Origin: Streptomyces sp. WMMC940
GTDB taxonomy: Bacteria > Actinomycetota > Actinomycetes > Streptomycetales > Streptomycetaceae
DNA length: 64,000 nt
Assembly: GCF_027460265.1 (NCBI RefSeq)
Contig: NZ_JAPZBC010000001.1
Location: forward strand, 3,116,001-3,180,000
Direction: 5' to 3'
The translations under genes were made by a program, and so were the position numbers. Below, one piece after another: positions 16,475 through 25,677 of this stretch; the first letter of the stretch is position 1; each line of letters opens with the position of its first letter. The notes under the pieces are model-generated. The model saw nothing but the letters and a program-made list of their open reading frames with translations, had not been told where the DNA came from and did no database searches.

Positions 16475-17554
16475 TCAGACCCCCGCGTAGCCGTGGAGGC
16501 TGTTCACGAAGAGGTTGACGCCGTAGTAGTTGAAGAGGAAGCAGGCGAAGGCGATCAGCGCGATGTACGCGGCCTTGCGGCCCTTCCAGCCGGCGGTGGC
16601 GCGGGCGTGCAGGTACGCGGCGTACGCCACCCAGGTGATGAAGGACCAGACCTCCTTGGCGTCCCAACCCCAGTAACGGCCCCACGCGTCACCCGCCCAG
16701 ATCGCTCCGGCGATGATCGTGAACGTCCACAGCGGGAAGACCGCCGCGTTGATGCGGTAGGCGAACTTGTCCAGGGACGCGGCGGCCGGCAGGCGCTCCA
16801 GCACCGAGCGGGCGAAGGAGCCGGGGCTGCCGCCGTTCACGAGCTTGTTCTCGTAGGAGTCCCGGAAGAGGTACAGCAGGGTGGCGACCGCGCCCAGGTA
16901 GAAGACCGCACCGCAGAAGATCGCGGTGGAGACGTGGATCCACAGCCAGTACGAGTGCAGGGCCGGGACGAGCTGGTCGCTCTCGGTGTAGAGCCAGGTG
17001 ACCGCGATGCCCAGGTCCAGCAGGACCGTGGTGACCAGCGGCAGGCCGATCCAGCGCACGTTCCTCCTGGCGAGGAGGAAGCCGAGGTACGCGCCGACCG
17101 CCACCGTGGAGAAGGTGGTGGAGAACTCGTACATGTTGCCCCAGGGGGCGCGCTGCACCGAGACGGCGCGGGTGACGACGCCGGCGGCCTCGACCAGGAA
17201 GGCGAGGGCGGTCAGCGAGACCGCGATCCGGCCGTACATGTCGCCCTGCTGGTCGCCGCCGGCCGCGCCGGGGCCGTCGGGCACGTCCCGGGCGCCGACC
17301 GCGGCGCGGGTGACGACCGTGGGGCGCTCCAGCACGGCGGTCCCGCCGCCCTTGCGGGCGACCCGGACCTCGGGTGCGGCGGACCCGCCGTCCGCCGTGA
17401 GGGCGGCGGCGGTGCGAGCGACCTTGCTGCGGCTGCCGAACGTCCACTCGGCGATGTGCGCGAGGAAGGCCAGGGTGTACACGGCCATGGCCGAGTAGAT
17501 CAGCACGTTGCTGAACTCGGCGAGGCTCTCGTTGTTGGCGGCGGCGAGATTCAC
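16475..17554 (-). CDS. ccsB: Cytochrome c biogenesis protein CcsB (ResC/CcsA type)
   Basis: A 359-residue polytopic membrane protein and the haem-handling half of the System II cytochrome c synthase. The tryptophan-rich WWD motif is intact as WGRYWGWDAKEVW (291-303). Histidines in the ALHSYWLWIH segment (His200, His207) and others probably bind haem during export. A variable soluble loop of about 60 residues follows TM1. It starts at ATG 17554, four bases inside the end of resB, so translation is coupled. With ResB it ligates haem to apocytochrome c outside the membrane, which fits the haem and menaquinone genes nearby. Confidence 0.94.
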   Translation of the reverse strand: MNLAAANNESLAEFSNVLIYSAMAVYTLAFLAHIAEWTFGSRSKVARTAAALTADGGSAAPEVRVARKGGGTAVLERPTVVTRAAVGARDVPDGPGAAGGDQQGDMYGRIAVSLTALAFLVEAAGVVTRAVSVQRAPWGNMYEFSTTFSTVAVGAYLGFLLARRNVRWIGLPLVTTVLLDLGIAVTWLYTESDQLVPALHSYWLWIHVSTAIFCGAVFYLGAVATLLYLFRDSYENKLVNGGSPGSFARSVLERLPAAASLDKFAYRINAAVFPLWTFTIIAGAIWAGDAWGRYWGWDAKEVWSFITWVAYAAYLHARATAGWKGRKAAYIALIAFACFLFNYYGVNLFVNSLHGYAGV

Positions 17555-19314
17555 TTCTCAGCCCCTTCGGAGGGAACAGCTTCGGCGGGTTCGGGATCGG
17601 GCGCGGTCGGCGCCTCGGCGTTGAGCGACGCGGCCAGGTCGGCCAGTTCCTCGGGGAGCCTCGCGGACTCGCTCCGGCCCAGCCCCGCCATCTCGACGAC
17701 CGTGACGCCGTCCTCCCCGCGCACGGCGCGCACCCACACGCGGCGGCGCTGGATGAACAGGGAGCCGACGAGGCCGGTGATCGCGGCGACAGCACCGGCG
17801 AGGGCGAGTCCGTTGCCCGGCTGCTGGGAGATCTGGAAGCTCGCCCACTCCTTGATCTCCTTCTCGAAGGTGATCGAGCCGGCTCCACCGGGGAGCTTCA
17901 TCGTCTCGCCGGGCAGCAGGGTCTGCTTGAACACCTCGCCCTTGGCGTCCTCGAACGGCTTCATCTTGCGGGTGTCCAGCTGGTACACGTTCTGCGGGAC
18001 GCCGGAGTCGACACCCAGACTGCCGTGGTACGCGCTGAGGTTCAGCGCCGGGAAGACCAGGGCCGGGAACTGGGAGAACATCTGGCCGTGGCCCTTGCCC
18101 GCGTAGGTGGGCACGAAGAAGGCCGGGAAGCCGAGCTGTTCCTTCTCGCCGTCCTTGTTCCGGTAGCCGTCCAGCACCTTGACGACGCCGGTGGAGCTGA
18201 CGTTGTCGTCGATGGGCAGCAGCGGCACGGCGGCCCGGTGGACGACCTGGCCCTTGCCGTCGCGGACGGTGACGACGGGCGCGTAACCGTGGGCGAGCAG
18301 ATAGACCTTGGAGCCGTCGATCTCCAGTGGCTCGTTGACCCGGATGACGGCCTTCTGCTCCCTGCCCTCGGCGCCCTTCGCGTAGGTGACCGCGGCCTCG
18401 AAGGTGCGGGGCGTGCCCTTCTGCGGGCCGCTGGGCTCGTACGTGCCGGTGAACTGGTCCAGGGTGAAGCTGAACGGGGCCAGGTCCTCGATGTCGAACA
18501 TCGACCCGGACCTGAAGTCGTCGTACTGCGTGAGGGTGTTCGCGAAGCCGCCGCCCTCGACGATCAGCTTGCCGCCCTCGGACTTGAAGAGCTGCCCGGC
18601 GGCGAAGGCCACGAGCATCACGATCAGGGCGACGTGGAAGAGGAGGTTGCCGACCTCGCGGAGGTAGCCCTTCTCGGAGGCCACGGCGTCCCCGGCGGCA
18701 TGGGCCCGGAACCGCCGCTTCCTGAGCAGCGCGAGGGCGGCCTCGCGGACCGCCTCGGGCTCGGCCGCGGTGCGCCACGTGGTGTACACGGGCAGCCGGG
18801 TGAGTCGCTTGGGCGCAGCCGGCGGACGGCCGCGCAGCTGTCCGGCGAACTGCCAGGTCCTGGGGACGATGCAGCCGATCAGGGAGACGAACAGCAGGAT
18901 GTAGATCGCGGAGAACCACACCGAGCTGTAGACGTCGAAGAGCTGGAGCTTCTCGAAGATCGGCGTCCAGAACTCGTTGTTCGTCTTCCAGGTGCGGACC
19001 TTCACCTCGTCCACGCTGTTCTGCGGGATGAGGGAACCCGGGATCGCGCCGAGCGAGAGCAGGAAGAGCAGGATCAGCGCCACCCGCATGGAGGTCAGCT
19101 GGCGCCAGAACCAGCGGATCCAGCCGGTCGTCTCGCGGACGCCCCAGGCGAGCGCGCCCGCGGGACCCGGCGCGCGGCGCCCGCCGAAGGAGCCGGGCAC
19201 GGCCCGCTCCTGCGGGGCCGTGGACAGCTGCTCACCCGCCCTGCCGAGGTCACCGGCCTCCTCGGCGGCCCGTGCGGCGTCGGTGCTCTCCGTCGTCGTG
19301 TCGGTCTTGCTCAT
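17551..19314 (-). CDS. resB: Cytochrome c biogenesis protein ResB
   Basis: A 587-residue membrane protein, partner of CcsB in the System II synthase. A poorly conserved cytoplasmic N-terminus of about 65 residues is followed by three closely spaced helices (RVALILLFLLSLGAIPGSLIPQ; SVWFSAIYILLFVSLIGCIVP; NLLFHVALIVMLVAFAAG). A large extracytoplasmic domain follows, then a last helix (LALAGAVAAITGLVGSLFI). Motifs SLIPQN and the PRTW region are typical. ATG 19314 lies two bases after the ccdA stop. Operon order is tlpA-ccdA-resB-ccsB. Confidence 0.94.
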   Translation of the reverse strand: MSKTDTTTESTDAARAAEEAGDLGRAGEQLSTAPQERAVPGSFGGRRAPGPAGALAWGVRETTGWIRWFWRQLTSMRVALILLFLLSLGAIPGSLIPQNSVDEVKVRTWKTNNEFWTPIFEKLQLFDVYSSVWFSAIYILLFVSLIGCIVPRTWQFAGQLRGRPPAAPKRLTRLPVYTTWRTAAEPEAVREAALALLRKRRFRAHAAGDAVASEKGYLREVGNLLFHVALIVMLVAFAAGQLFKSEGGKLIVEGGGFANTLTQYDDFRSGSMFDIEDLAPFSFTLDQFTGTYEPSGPQKGTPRTFEAAVTYAKGAEGREQKAVIRVNEPLEIDGSKVYLLAHGYAPVVTVRDGKGQVVHRAAVPLLPIDDNVSSTGVVKVLDGYRNKDGEKEQLGFPAFFVPTYAGKGHGQMFSQFPALVFPALNLSAYHGSLGVDSGVPQNVYQLDTRKMKPFEDAKGEVFKQTLLPGETMKLPGGAGSITFEKEIKEWASFQISQQPGNGLALAGAVAAITGLVGSLFIQRRRVWVRAVRGEDGVTVVEMAGLGRSESARLPEELADLAASLNAEAPTAPDPEPAEAVPSEGAEK

Positions 19315-19316
19315 CG

Positions 19317-20057
19317 TCAGATTCCCACCTGGAAGCCACTGGACCAGCTCTGCATCTCCTGCACGAGGATGTCCCACGCGCCGGTGAGCAGCAGCACACC
19401 GGTCGCGATCATCATGCCGCCGCCGATCCGCATCACCCAGCCGTAGTGCCGCTTGACCCAGCCGAACGCACCGAGGGCCTTGCGGAAGGCGATGGCCGCG
19501 AGCACGAACGGCAGTCCGAGACCGAGGCAGTACGCGGCGGTCAGCAGCGCACCCCGGCCGGCGCTGCCCTGCTGCGCGGAGAGGAACGTCACCGAGGCGA
19601 GGGTCGGGCCGATGCACGGGGTCCAGCCGATACCGAAGAGCGCGCCCAGGACCGGTGCGCCCACCAGACCCGTCGCGGGCCGCTTGTGGAAGCGGAACTC
19701 GCGCTGGGTGAGGAAGGGCATCAGGCCCATGAAGAACCCGCCCATCACGATCATGAGGACGCCGAGGGCCGTGGTGAGGACCTCGCGGTGCTCCTGGAGG
19801 GTCCAGCCGAAGAAGCCGAAGAGGGCCCCTCCGGAGACGAAGACGGCGGAGAAGCCGAGCACGAAGAGCGCGGCCCCGGAGGCCATCCGTCCCTTGCGGG
19901 CCTCCGCCAGATCGGTGCCGGTGACACCGGTCACGTACGACAGGTAGCCCGGGACCAGCGGCAGTACGCAGGGGGAGAAGAACGACACCAGGCCCGCCAA
20001 AACGGCGACGGGGAGCGCGAGCAGCAGGGCGCCGCTCATGACCGTCTCGTTCTGCAT
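19317..20057 (-). CDS. ccdA: Cytochrome c biogenesis protein CcdA (thiol-disulfide transporter)
   Basis: A 246-residue, six-helix protein that moves reducing equivalents from cytoplasmic thioredoxin to the extracytoplasmic TlpA/ResA protein. The two reactive cysteines are in FFSPCVLPLVPGYLSYV (TM1) and GIGWTPCIGPTLASV (TM4), the standard CcdA signatures. ATG 20057 follows the TAG of the upstream gene by two bases, with the ribosome site GGAG within that gene's last codons. It is therefore translationally coupled. Confidence 0.95.
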   Translation of the reverse strand: MQNETVMSGALLLALPVAVLAGLVSFFSPCVLPLVPGYLSYVTGVTGTDLAEARKGRMASGAALFVLGFSAVFVSGGALFGFFGWTLQEHREVLTTALGVLMIVMGGFFMGLMPFLTQREFRFHKRPATGLVGAPVLGALFGIGWTPCIGPTLASVTFLSAQQGSAGRGALLTAAYCLGLGLPFVLAAIAFRKALGAFGWVKRHYGWVMRIGGGMMIATGVLLLTGAWDILVQEMQSWSSGFQVGI

Positions 20058-20059
20058 CC

Positions 20060-20659
20060 CTACTTCTCCGCGACCACGGGGTCGATCATGGAGCGGAGCT
20101 GCTTGTCGTCCACTGCCGTCAGGGCGCGGGCCGCGATCTTCCCCTCGCGGTCGATGACGATCGTGCTCGGGATCGCCTGCGGGTTGAGGCTGCCCTTGGG
20201 GAACTTGAGAATCAGCTTGCCGATCGGGTCGTGGAAGCTCGGGTAGCCGACCTCGTGGTCCTTCTCGAAGGCGAGCGCCGGTCCCGTCTGCGAGTCGCGG
20301 TTGATCCCGATGAACTCCACCCCCTGGCTCCTGGTCTCCTCGGCGACCTTGGCCAGGTAGCGCGCCTCGGCGCGGCAGGGCGCGCACCACGAGCCCCACA
20401 GGTTCAGTACGACGACCTTGCCCTTGTAGTCGGCCAGATCGAGCGGCTTGCCCGTGAGGTCCTCGCCGGACAGCCGGGGGGCCGCCATGCGCTTGCCCTC
20501 GGCGGCGGTGGAGATCCCACCGGTGTCGGTGACGAAGTTGGTGCCACCACCGCCGAGGGACTTGCCGCCGGCGTCGCCGGCGCATGCCGACAGCGTGAGC
20601 GCGGCGGCGAGCGCGCCGAAGGCGAGCAGGATGCGTCGAGGGGCACGGGCGAAGGTCAT
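20060..20659 (-). CDS. TlpA/ResA-type thioredoxin lipoprotein
   Basis: A 199-residue membrane-anchored thiol reductase. The signal peptide ends in the lipobox LSAC with Cys26 as the lipid site. The thioredoxin fold holds the active site WCAPC (Cys92, Cys95) and a cis-proline region QAIPSTIVID. By analogy with ResA it keeps the haem-binding CXXCH cysteines of apocytochrome c reduced, taking electrons from CcdA, whose gene follows after two bases. It is first in the maturation operon. Confidence 0.94.
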   Translation of the reverse strand: MTFARAPRRILLAFGALAAALTLSACAGDAGGKSLGGGGTNFVTDTGGISTAAEGKRMAAPRLSGEDLTGKPLDLADYKGKVVVLNLWGSWCAPCRAEARYLAKVAEETRSQGVEFIGINRDSQTGPALAFEKDHEVGYPSFHDPIGKLILKFPKGSLNPQAIPSTIVIDREGKIAARALTAVDDKQLRSMIDPVVAEK

Positions 20660-20785
20660 GTGAAAAGTTTCGCATGAGGGTTCAGGAGATCTTGGCCACC
20701 CCCCTTGCTGCCCGTAACGCCCCTTGTCAAGGGTGGTTAAGGAGCGCCGTGCGCCGGATCGGCCCGCCGCTTTCCGCCGTGCCGG

Positions 20786-22036
20786 CTACACGGCGGTCTT
20801 GAGGAAGGCGTTCCAGCCGCCTTCCGGGGACTGTCCGACCTCGAGGGTGCGCAGTTTCGCGAGGATCTTCGGGTCCTGCTCGTCCAGCCAGTCGCAGAAC
20901 TGCCGGAACGACACCAGCCGCACGTCCTTCTTTCCGGCCATGGACTTCAGGGCCTCCTCGACGGCGTCCATGTATATGCCGCCGTTCCACTGCTCGAAGT
21001 GGTTGCCGATGAAGAAGGGCGCGCGATTGGACTCATAGGCCCGCCGGAATCCGCTGAGGTAGGCGTCGGTGGCCTGCCTGCGCCAGCCCGGGTAGCGGGA
21101 CGGCATGCCGTTGGTCGAATTCCTCGACTGGTTGGCGAGGATGTTGTAGTCCATCGAGAGCACCTCGAAGGAGCGGCCGGGGAACGGCACGGCCTGCAGC
21201 GGCAGGTCCCAGACGCCGCCGCGCTTCTCGGGCCATATCTGGCGTCCGCCGGGGGAGCTCGCGTCGTAGCGCCAGCCCAGTTTCTTCGCGGTCGGCAGGA
21301 GGTTGTCCTGGCCGAGCAGACAGGGGGTGCGGCCGCCCACGAGTTCCTTGCGGTAGTCGAAGGGCAGCGGCTCGAGGTCCGTCCAGCCGCTGTTGCTCTT
21401 CCACCGGGTGACGAAGGACACGGCCTGGTCGATCTCGTTCTCCCATTGGGCCGGCGTCCAATTGCCCACGGAACCCGATCCACCGCAGAAGTGCCCGTTG
21501 AAGTGGGTGCCCATCTCGTGGCCCTCGAGCCACGCCTGCCGCACGTACTTCAGGGTGTCCTTGATGTGCGCGTCGGTGAGGTAGCCGATGTCGGAGGCGC
21601 CGACCGGATTGTTCGGCGGACGGTAGAGCGATTTCCTGGACTCGGGGAGCAGATAGAGCCCGGAGAGGAAGAACGTCATCGCCGCGTCGTGGTTCCTGGC
21701 GAGTTCCAGGAAGCGCGGGAAGAGGCCGTTGCCGACCTCACCCGCGCCGTCCCAGGAAAAGATCACGAATTGCGGCGGGGCCTGCCCCGGTTCGAGCGGA
21801 ACCGGGGCCTCGGGCTGCTTCGGCTGCTTTCCCGTGTCGGCGGTCGAGCCGTCGCCTATGAGACGCACCGGCTCCTTTCCGGGACCGGGCGCCTTGCCGT
21901 CGCCCCCGCCCGCGTCACCGCCGTCCCCCCGCGGCTTTCCCCCGCCGCCCGAACCGACCCCGCAGCCCCCGGCACCGAGGGCCGCGGCGGCACCGAGTCC
22001 CGCTCCCAGCAGGCTCCTTCGGGTGATGTTGCGCAT
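20786..22036 (-). CDS. Secreted polysaccharide-deacetylase-like lipoprotein with Tat-type signal
   Basis: A 416-residue exported protein. The N-terminus MRNITRRSLLGAG carries a twin-arginine motif and ends in a lipobox GAGGC (Cys25), so it is probably a Tat-exported lipoprotein. A glycine- and proline-rich linker of about 60 residues precedes the catalytic region. The latter resembles NodB-type deacetylases: FVIFSWDGAGEVGNGLFPRFLELARNHDAAMTFFLSGLYLL, then EGHEMGTHFNGHFCGG with H-x-x-x-H-like metal-binding residues. Substrate unknown; a cell-wall glycan is a guess. It lies between tlpA and the phosphatase/hemL pair, with 126 and 115 bp gaps, so it may have its own promoter. Confidence 0.8.
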   Translation of the reverse strand: MRNITRRSLLGAGLGAAAALGAGGCGVGSGGGGKPRGDGGDAGGGDGKAPGPGKEPVRLIGDGSTADTGKQPKQPEAPVPLEPGQAPPQFVIFSWDGAGEVGNGLFPRFLELARNHDAAMTFFLSGLYLLPESRKSLYRPPNNPVGASDIGYLTDAHIKDTLKYVRQAWLEGHEMGTHFNGHFCGGSGSVGNWTPAQWENEIDQAVSFVTRWKSNSGWTDLEPLPFDYRKELVGGRTPCLLGQDNLLPTAKKLGWRYDASSPGGRQIWPEKRGGVWDLPLQAVPFPGRSFEVLSMDYNILANQSRNSTNGMPSRYPGWRRQATDAYLSGFRRAYESNRAPFFIGNHFEQWNGGIYMDAVEEALKSMAGKKDVRLVSFRQFCDWLDEQDPKILAKLRTLEVGQSPEGGWNAFLKTAV

Positions 22037-22151
22037 GCCGACCGTCCCCGCTTCCCTGTCGCGTCCCCGCACGTACTCGTATGGAGAGAGATGGCGTGCG
22101 GAACGGGAAGGTTCCCGGGGCTAGCACGGAGCGTGCGGGACGGCCAGACGG

Positions 22152-22844
22152 CTATGCGCCAAACGCCTTCGATTTTCCCTTGACCGGTTTGGCACCCGCG
22201 AGAAGATGCGCCGGAACGAGATCCCGTGCGGGTTCCGAATACGCGACCGAGACGATCCTGTCGCCCTGGAACGTGAAGGTCGTCAGCGACGCCAGGGTGC
22301 ACTGCCGCCGGCGCGGGTCGTGCCAGAGCCGACGCTGCTCCACGTAGCTCCGGACGATCCAGATCGGCAGCTGGTGGCTCACCAGGACCGCCTCGTGGCC
22401 GCGTGCGGCGTCCCGGGCGGAACCCAGCGCACCCATCATCCGCACCACCTGGTCCACGTACGGCTCGCCCCAGGACGGCCGGAACGGATTGGTCAGGTGC
22501 CGCCAGTTGCCCGGCTTGCGCAGCGCGCCGTCGCCGACCCCGAAGGTCTTGCCCTCGAAGACGTTCGCCGCCTCGATCAGCCGCTCGTCGGTGTCCAGGG
22601 TCAGCCCGTGCGACTTGGCCACCGGCGCGGCCGTCTCCTGCGCCCGCTCCAGCGGAGAGGCCACCACATGGGTGACGTCGCGGTCGGCGAGGTGCTCGGC
22701 GACGCGGTCCGCCATTCGCCGGCCCAGCTCGGAGAGGTGGTAGCCGGGGCGGCGCCCGTAGAGAACGCCGTCCGGGTTGTCCACTTCGCCGTGCCGGATG
22801 AGATGGACGACGGTCCTTTCCGTATTCATCCCCGTACCGGTCAT
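22152..22844 (-). CDS. Histidine phosphatase family protein
   Basis: A 230-residue protein of the phosphoglycerate mutase-like branch. The catalytic motif is [12 protein letters not shown], where His is the phosphorylated residue. The supporting motifs are [10 protein letters not shown] and [18 protein letters not shown] with the second His. The substrate is unknown. ATG 22844 overlaps the hemL stop by four bases and has GGAGG seven bases upstream within hemL, so it is coupled to hemL. The same pairing is found in other actinobacteria. Confidence 0.9.
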   Translation of the reverse strand: MTGTGMNTERTVVHLIRHGEVDNPDGVLYGRRPGYHLSELGRRMADRVAEHLADRDVTHVVASPLERAQETAAPVAKSHGLTLDTDERLIEAANVFEGKTFGVGDGALRKPGNWRHLTNPFRPSWGEPYVDQVVRMMGALGSARDAARGHEAVLVSHQLPIWIVRSYVEQRRLWHDPRRRQCTLASLTTFTFQGDRIVSVAYSEPARDLVPAHLLAGAKPVKGKSKAFGA

Positions 22845-24157
22845 GCCGTGGCCTCCGCGGCGGCACGGGCGGCGGCGGGCAGCGCGGCGGCGATGCGCTC
22901 GACGGCGGGGTCGTCGTGGGCGGCCGACACGAACCAGGACTCGAAGGCGGACGGCGGAAGGTAGACCCCTTGGGAGAGCATCGAGTGGAAGAAGGCGTTG
23001 AAGCGGAAGGCTTCCTGGCGCTTCGCGTCCTCGTAGTCCCGTACCTCGCCGTCGGTGAAGAACACCGAGAACATGTTGCTCGACGTCTGGAGCCGGTGGG
23101 CGACGCCCTCCTTGGCCAGCGCGTCCGTGACCAGGCCCCGGACGGCGGCGGAGACCGCGTCGACCCTCTCGTACGCGGCGTCGTCCAGCAGTCGCAGCTG
23201 GGCGAGGCCGGCGGCGGTCGCGACCGGGTTCCCGGAGAGGGTGCCCGCCTGGTAGACCGGCCCGGCCGGGGCGAGGTGCCCCATGACGTCGGCACGGCCG
23301 CCGAACGCCGCGGCCGGGAAGCCGCCGCCCATGACCTTGCCGAAGGTCATCAGGTCCGGTACGACACCGTCGACGCCGTACCAGCCGGCCTTCGACGTAC
23401 GGAAACCGGTCATGACCTCGTCGGAGATGTACAGCGCGCCGTTCTCGGCGCAGACGTCCTTGAGGCCCTGGTTGAAGCCGGGCAGCGGTGGGACGACGCC
23501 CATGTTGCCCGGCGACGCCTCCGTGATCACACAGGCGATCTCGCCCCGGTGCGCCCGGAAGGCGGCGCGGACCGCGTCCAGATCGTTGTACGGCAGCACG
23601 ATCGTGTCGCCGGCCTGCGCTCCCGTGACACCCGGGGTGTCCGGGAGCCCGAAGGTCGCGACCCCCGAGCCGGCCGCCGCCAGCAGTGCGTCCACGTGCC
23701 CGTGGTAGCACCCGGCGAACTTGATCACCTTGGCCCGCCCGGTGAACCCGCGCGCCAGCCGGATCGCCGACATGGTGGCCTCGGTACCGGACGAGACGAG
23801 TCTCACCTGTTCGACCGGGGTCACCCGGGCCACGATCTCCTCGGCGAGCGCGACCTCGCCCTCACCCGGCGTGCCGAACGACGTACCGCGCGCGACGGCC
23901 TCCTGCACGGCCGCGGTGACCTCGGGGTGGGCGTGGCCGAGGATCATCGGACCCCAGGAGCACACGAGGTCCACGTACTCGCGGCCGTCCGCGTCCGTCA
24001 GGTACGGGCCGGTGCCGGACACCATGAACCGGGGTGTACCGCCCACGGCGCGGAAGGCCCGGACGGGAGAGTTCACGCCGCCGGGCGTCACGAGGGACGC
24101 GCGGTCGAAAAGCGTCTGCGAAACTGGGGCGTCATAGGGAAAGCTCACGGAATCCAT
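22841..24157 (-). CDS. hemL: Glutamate-1-semialdehyde 2,1-aminomutase HemL
   Basis: HemL converts glutamate-1-semialdehyde to 5-aminolevulinate, the step after HemA in the C5 haem pathway. The 438-residue product has the class III aminotransferase core, with the PLP lysine in [10 protein letters not shown] (Lys274), [26 protein letters not shown] and the [11 protein letters not shown] segment. ATG 24157 is used here; a GTG three codons later is equally possible, since neither has a good ribosome site. hemA, hemC, hemD and hemB lie 21-27 kb away in this window. The histidine phosphatase gene is coupled downstream. Confidence 0.95.
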   Translation of the reverse strand: MDSVSFPYDAPVSQTLFDRASLVTPGGVNSPVRAFRAVGGTPRFMVSGTGPYLTDADGREYVDLVCSWGPMILGHAHPEVTAAVQEAVARGTSFGTPGEGEVALAEEIVARVTPVEQVRLVSSGTEATMSAIRLARGFTGRAKVIKFAGCYHGHVDALLAAAGSGVATFGLPDTPGVTGAQAGDTIVLPYNDLDAVRAAFRAHRGEIACVITEASPGNMGVVPPLPGFNQGLKDVCAENGALYISDEVMTGFRTSKAGWYGVDGVVPDLMTFGKVMGGGFPAAAFGGRADVMGHLAPAGPVYQAGTLSGNPVATAAGLAQLRLLDDAAYERVDAVSAAVRGLVTDALAKEGVAHRLQTSSNMFSVFFTDGEVRDYEDAKRQEAFRFNAFFHSMLSQGVYLPPSAFESWFVSAAHDDPAVERIAAALPAAARAAAEATA

Positions 24158-24409
24158 GGTGTCAGAGGCACGCGACGTTCTTGCGGACAGGTGTTTCACC
24201 ACACGTCCGTGGGGGAGGTCACTGTCACGATGATCGGGTTGCGCGGCGGGGGCCGTGCGTCCTAAAAGCAGTCGGGTGGAGATATGCATCGCGGTGGCGG
24301 ACTGGGCGAGGGGACTGACGACCTGGGTCCCGAGCCTGCCCGGCGTGGGAGGCACCGGAGGCACGAGGCGGGTGCGCCCGAGCCCGTGGAGAACAGAGGT
24401 GGCCGCGGT

Positions 24410-24847
24410 ATGGGGGTGACCTACAAGTACTTCGGCGCGCCCGACGGCGCGACGGCCGCCCGAGTGCCGATCTCGATGCGCCCCGAGGAGCTGGGCGGTG
24501 ACGAGCTCGGCATGGGCGGAATGTTCACCAAGATCAAACCCGAGACGATAGCCGCGATGGTTCTCACGGGTATCCAGGGCATGCCCCTGCACAAGGTCCC
24601 CCCGCTCGAGCTCGTGGTCCTCCACCCCGATTACGCCGTGGTGAAACTCCCGATGACGGTCGTCGACCCGCTGCGCGACATCGGCGAGGAATCGGTGGGC
24701 GCGGCCGCGTTCATCTGGTCCACCGTCCCGGACCGCGGCGGCCCGCGGGACGCCTTCAACGTCTACCAGCTGCTGCACGAGTGGCAGGACTTCAGCCATC
24801 GTCTGCACGAGGCGGGGCACCAGCCGTACTGCCTGGTGTGGCCCTGA
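24410..24847 (+). CDS. Conserved hypothetical protein
   Basis: About 145 residues, soluble, rich in conserved-looking blocks ([62 protein letters not shown]) but with no domain I can name. The last block, with several His and aromatic residues, looks structured. An in-frame ATG at 24284 would add 42 low-complexity residues. I prefer ATG 24410 because the conserved part begins there, although its ribosome site (GAGGT) is distant. It is divergent from hemL and shares its 250-bp promoter region. A close homologue of similar length occurs beside hemL in other streptomycetes, as far as I recall. Confidence 0.75.
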   Translation: MGVTYKYFGAPDGATAARVPISMRPEELGGDELGMGGMFTKIKPETIAAMVLTGIQGMPLHKVPPLELVVLHPDYAVVKLPMTVVDPLRDIGEESVGAAAFIWSTVPDRGGPRDAFNVYQLLHEWQDFSHRLHEAGHQPYCLVWP

Positions 24848-24974
24848 GCGAGGTCCCGACGGCCGGACCGGCGGCCCGGGAGCACGAGGGTCCGCGCGGC
24901 GGGCCCCGGCCGGGCCCGGACGGTGCGCCCGCCGGCCCCTGTCGGCCCCGGCCGCACGGTGGACCCGTCGCGGC

Positions 24975-25271
24975 TCAGAGCCAGCCGTTGCGGCGGGAGC
25001 CGCGGTGGATCACGTGACACGCGACCGCGATGACCGCGAGCACGAGGGGATAGCCCCAGACCGAGCCGGTCGACGGCATGTGCTCGAAGTTCATCCCGTA
25101 CGCCCCGCAGACCATCGTCGGCACGGCGATGATCGCCGCCCACGCCGTGATCTTGCGCATGTCCTCGTTCTGCGCGACGGTCATCCGGGCCAGGTGCGCC
25201 TGCAGGATCGAGTGCAGCAGCGCGTCGTACCCGTGGATCTGCTCACCGGCCCTGGCCGGGTGGTCGGAGAC
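24975..25271 (-). pseudogene. C-terminal remnant of a CorA-type Mg2+ transporter
   Basis: Only the last 98 or so residues of a CorA protein are recognisable, starting near SDHPARAGEQIHGYDALL. They include the two membrane helices and the signature YGMNF that lines the pore entrance. The frame stays open to the left of this point, but the sequence no longer resembles CorA; about 230 residues of the cytoplasmic funnel are missing. Homology stops about 40 bp from a tandem 16-bp repeat (25312-25343). A chimeric product could be translated, but it could not form a normal transporter. Confidence 0.8.
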
Positions 25272-25677
25272 GTGGTGCTTCCCCGGCCAGCCTCTCGAAC
25301 GCGACGTCGCTTGTAAACGACGGCGGGTGTAAACGACGGCGGGTGTGCGAGGGCTCGACGGCCGGGCGCCCGTGCCCCACCCGGCGCACGAGCCCGGGGC
25401 CGGGTGTCCCCGACGGTGCGGGACAGCCCGGACGCCGGGAAGCCGTCCTCGGGCCGGCGGCGTGGGCGGACGGCGAGAGTCCGGTGAGGATCCTGCGTTC
25501 CCGGCGCCCTTCGTGCCGTGCACGCGTCGTTGCCGGACATCCTTTTGAGCGGTGAACCAACTCCAGCCGGGCGCCCCGACTGCCGATGTCCGGACTGCGA
25601 CCGCCGCGAGTCGCTCCGGCGTGCCGTGGCGGTCCTGACAGAAGACACGAGAGTCCCCGAGCCCGAGGAGGTCCGGC
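25272..25677. other. 406-bp region beside the corA remnant without a recognisable gene
   Basis: Frames stay open here because of high GC, but no conserved protein, ribosome site and codon pattern coincide. It contains the tandem 16-mer at 25312-25343. The final 20 bp hold the AGGAGG ribosome site of the gene at 25678. It probably contains decayed corA DNA and the promoter of that gene. Confidence 0.6.
25312..25343. repeat. Tandem duplication of a 16-mer
   Basis: TGTAAACGACGGCGGG occurs twice head to tail, followed by a further TGT. The A-rich TGTAAACGA stands out from its GC-rich surroundings. It is close to the point where corA similarity ends. Confidence 0.85.

Noticed and set aside
25345..25548. 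Small plus-strand frame beside the corA remnant
   Set aside because: No ribosome site, low-complexity Arg/Pro/Gly composition, and it overlaps several equally open frames.
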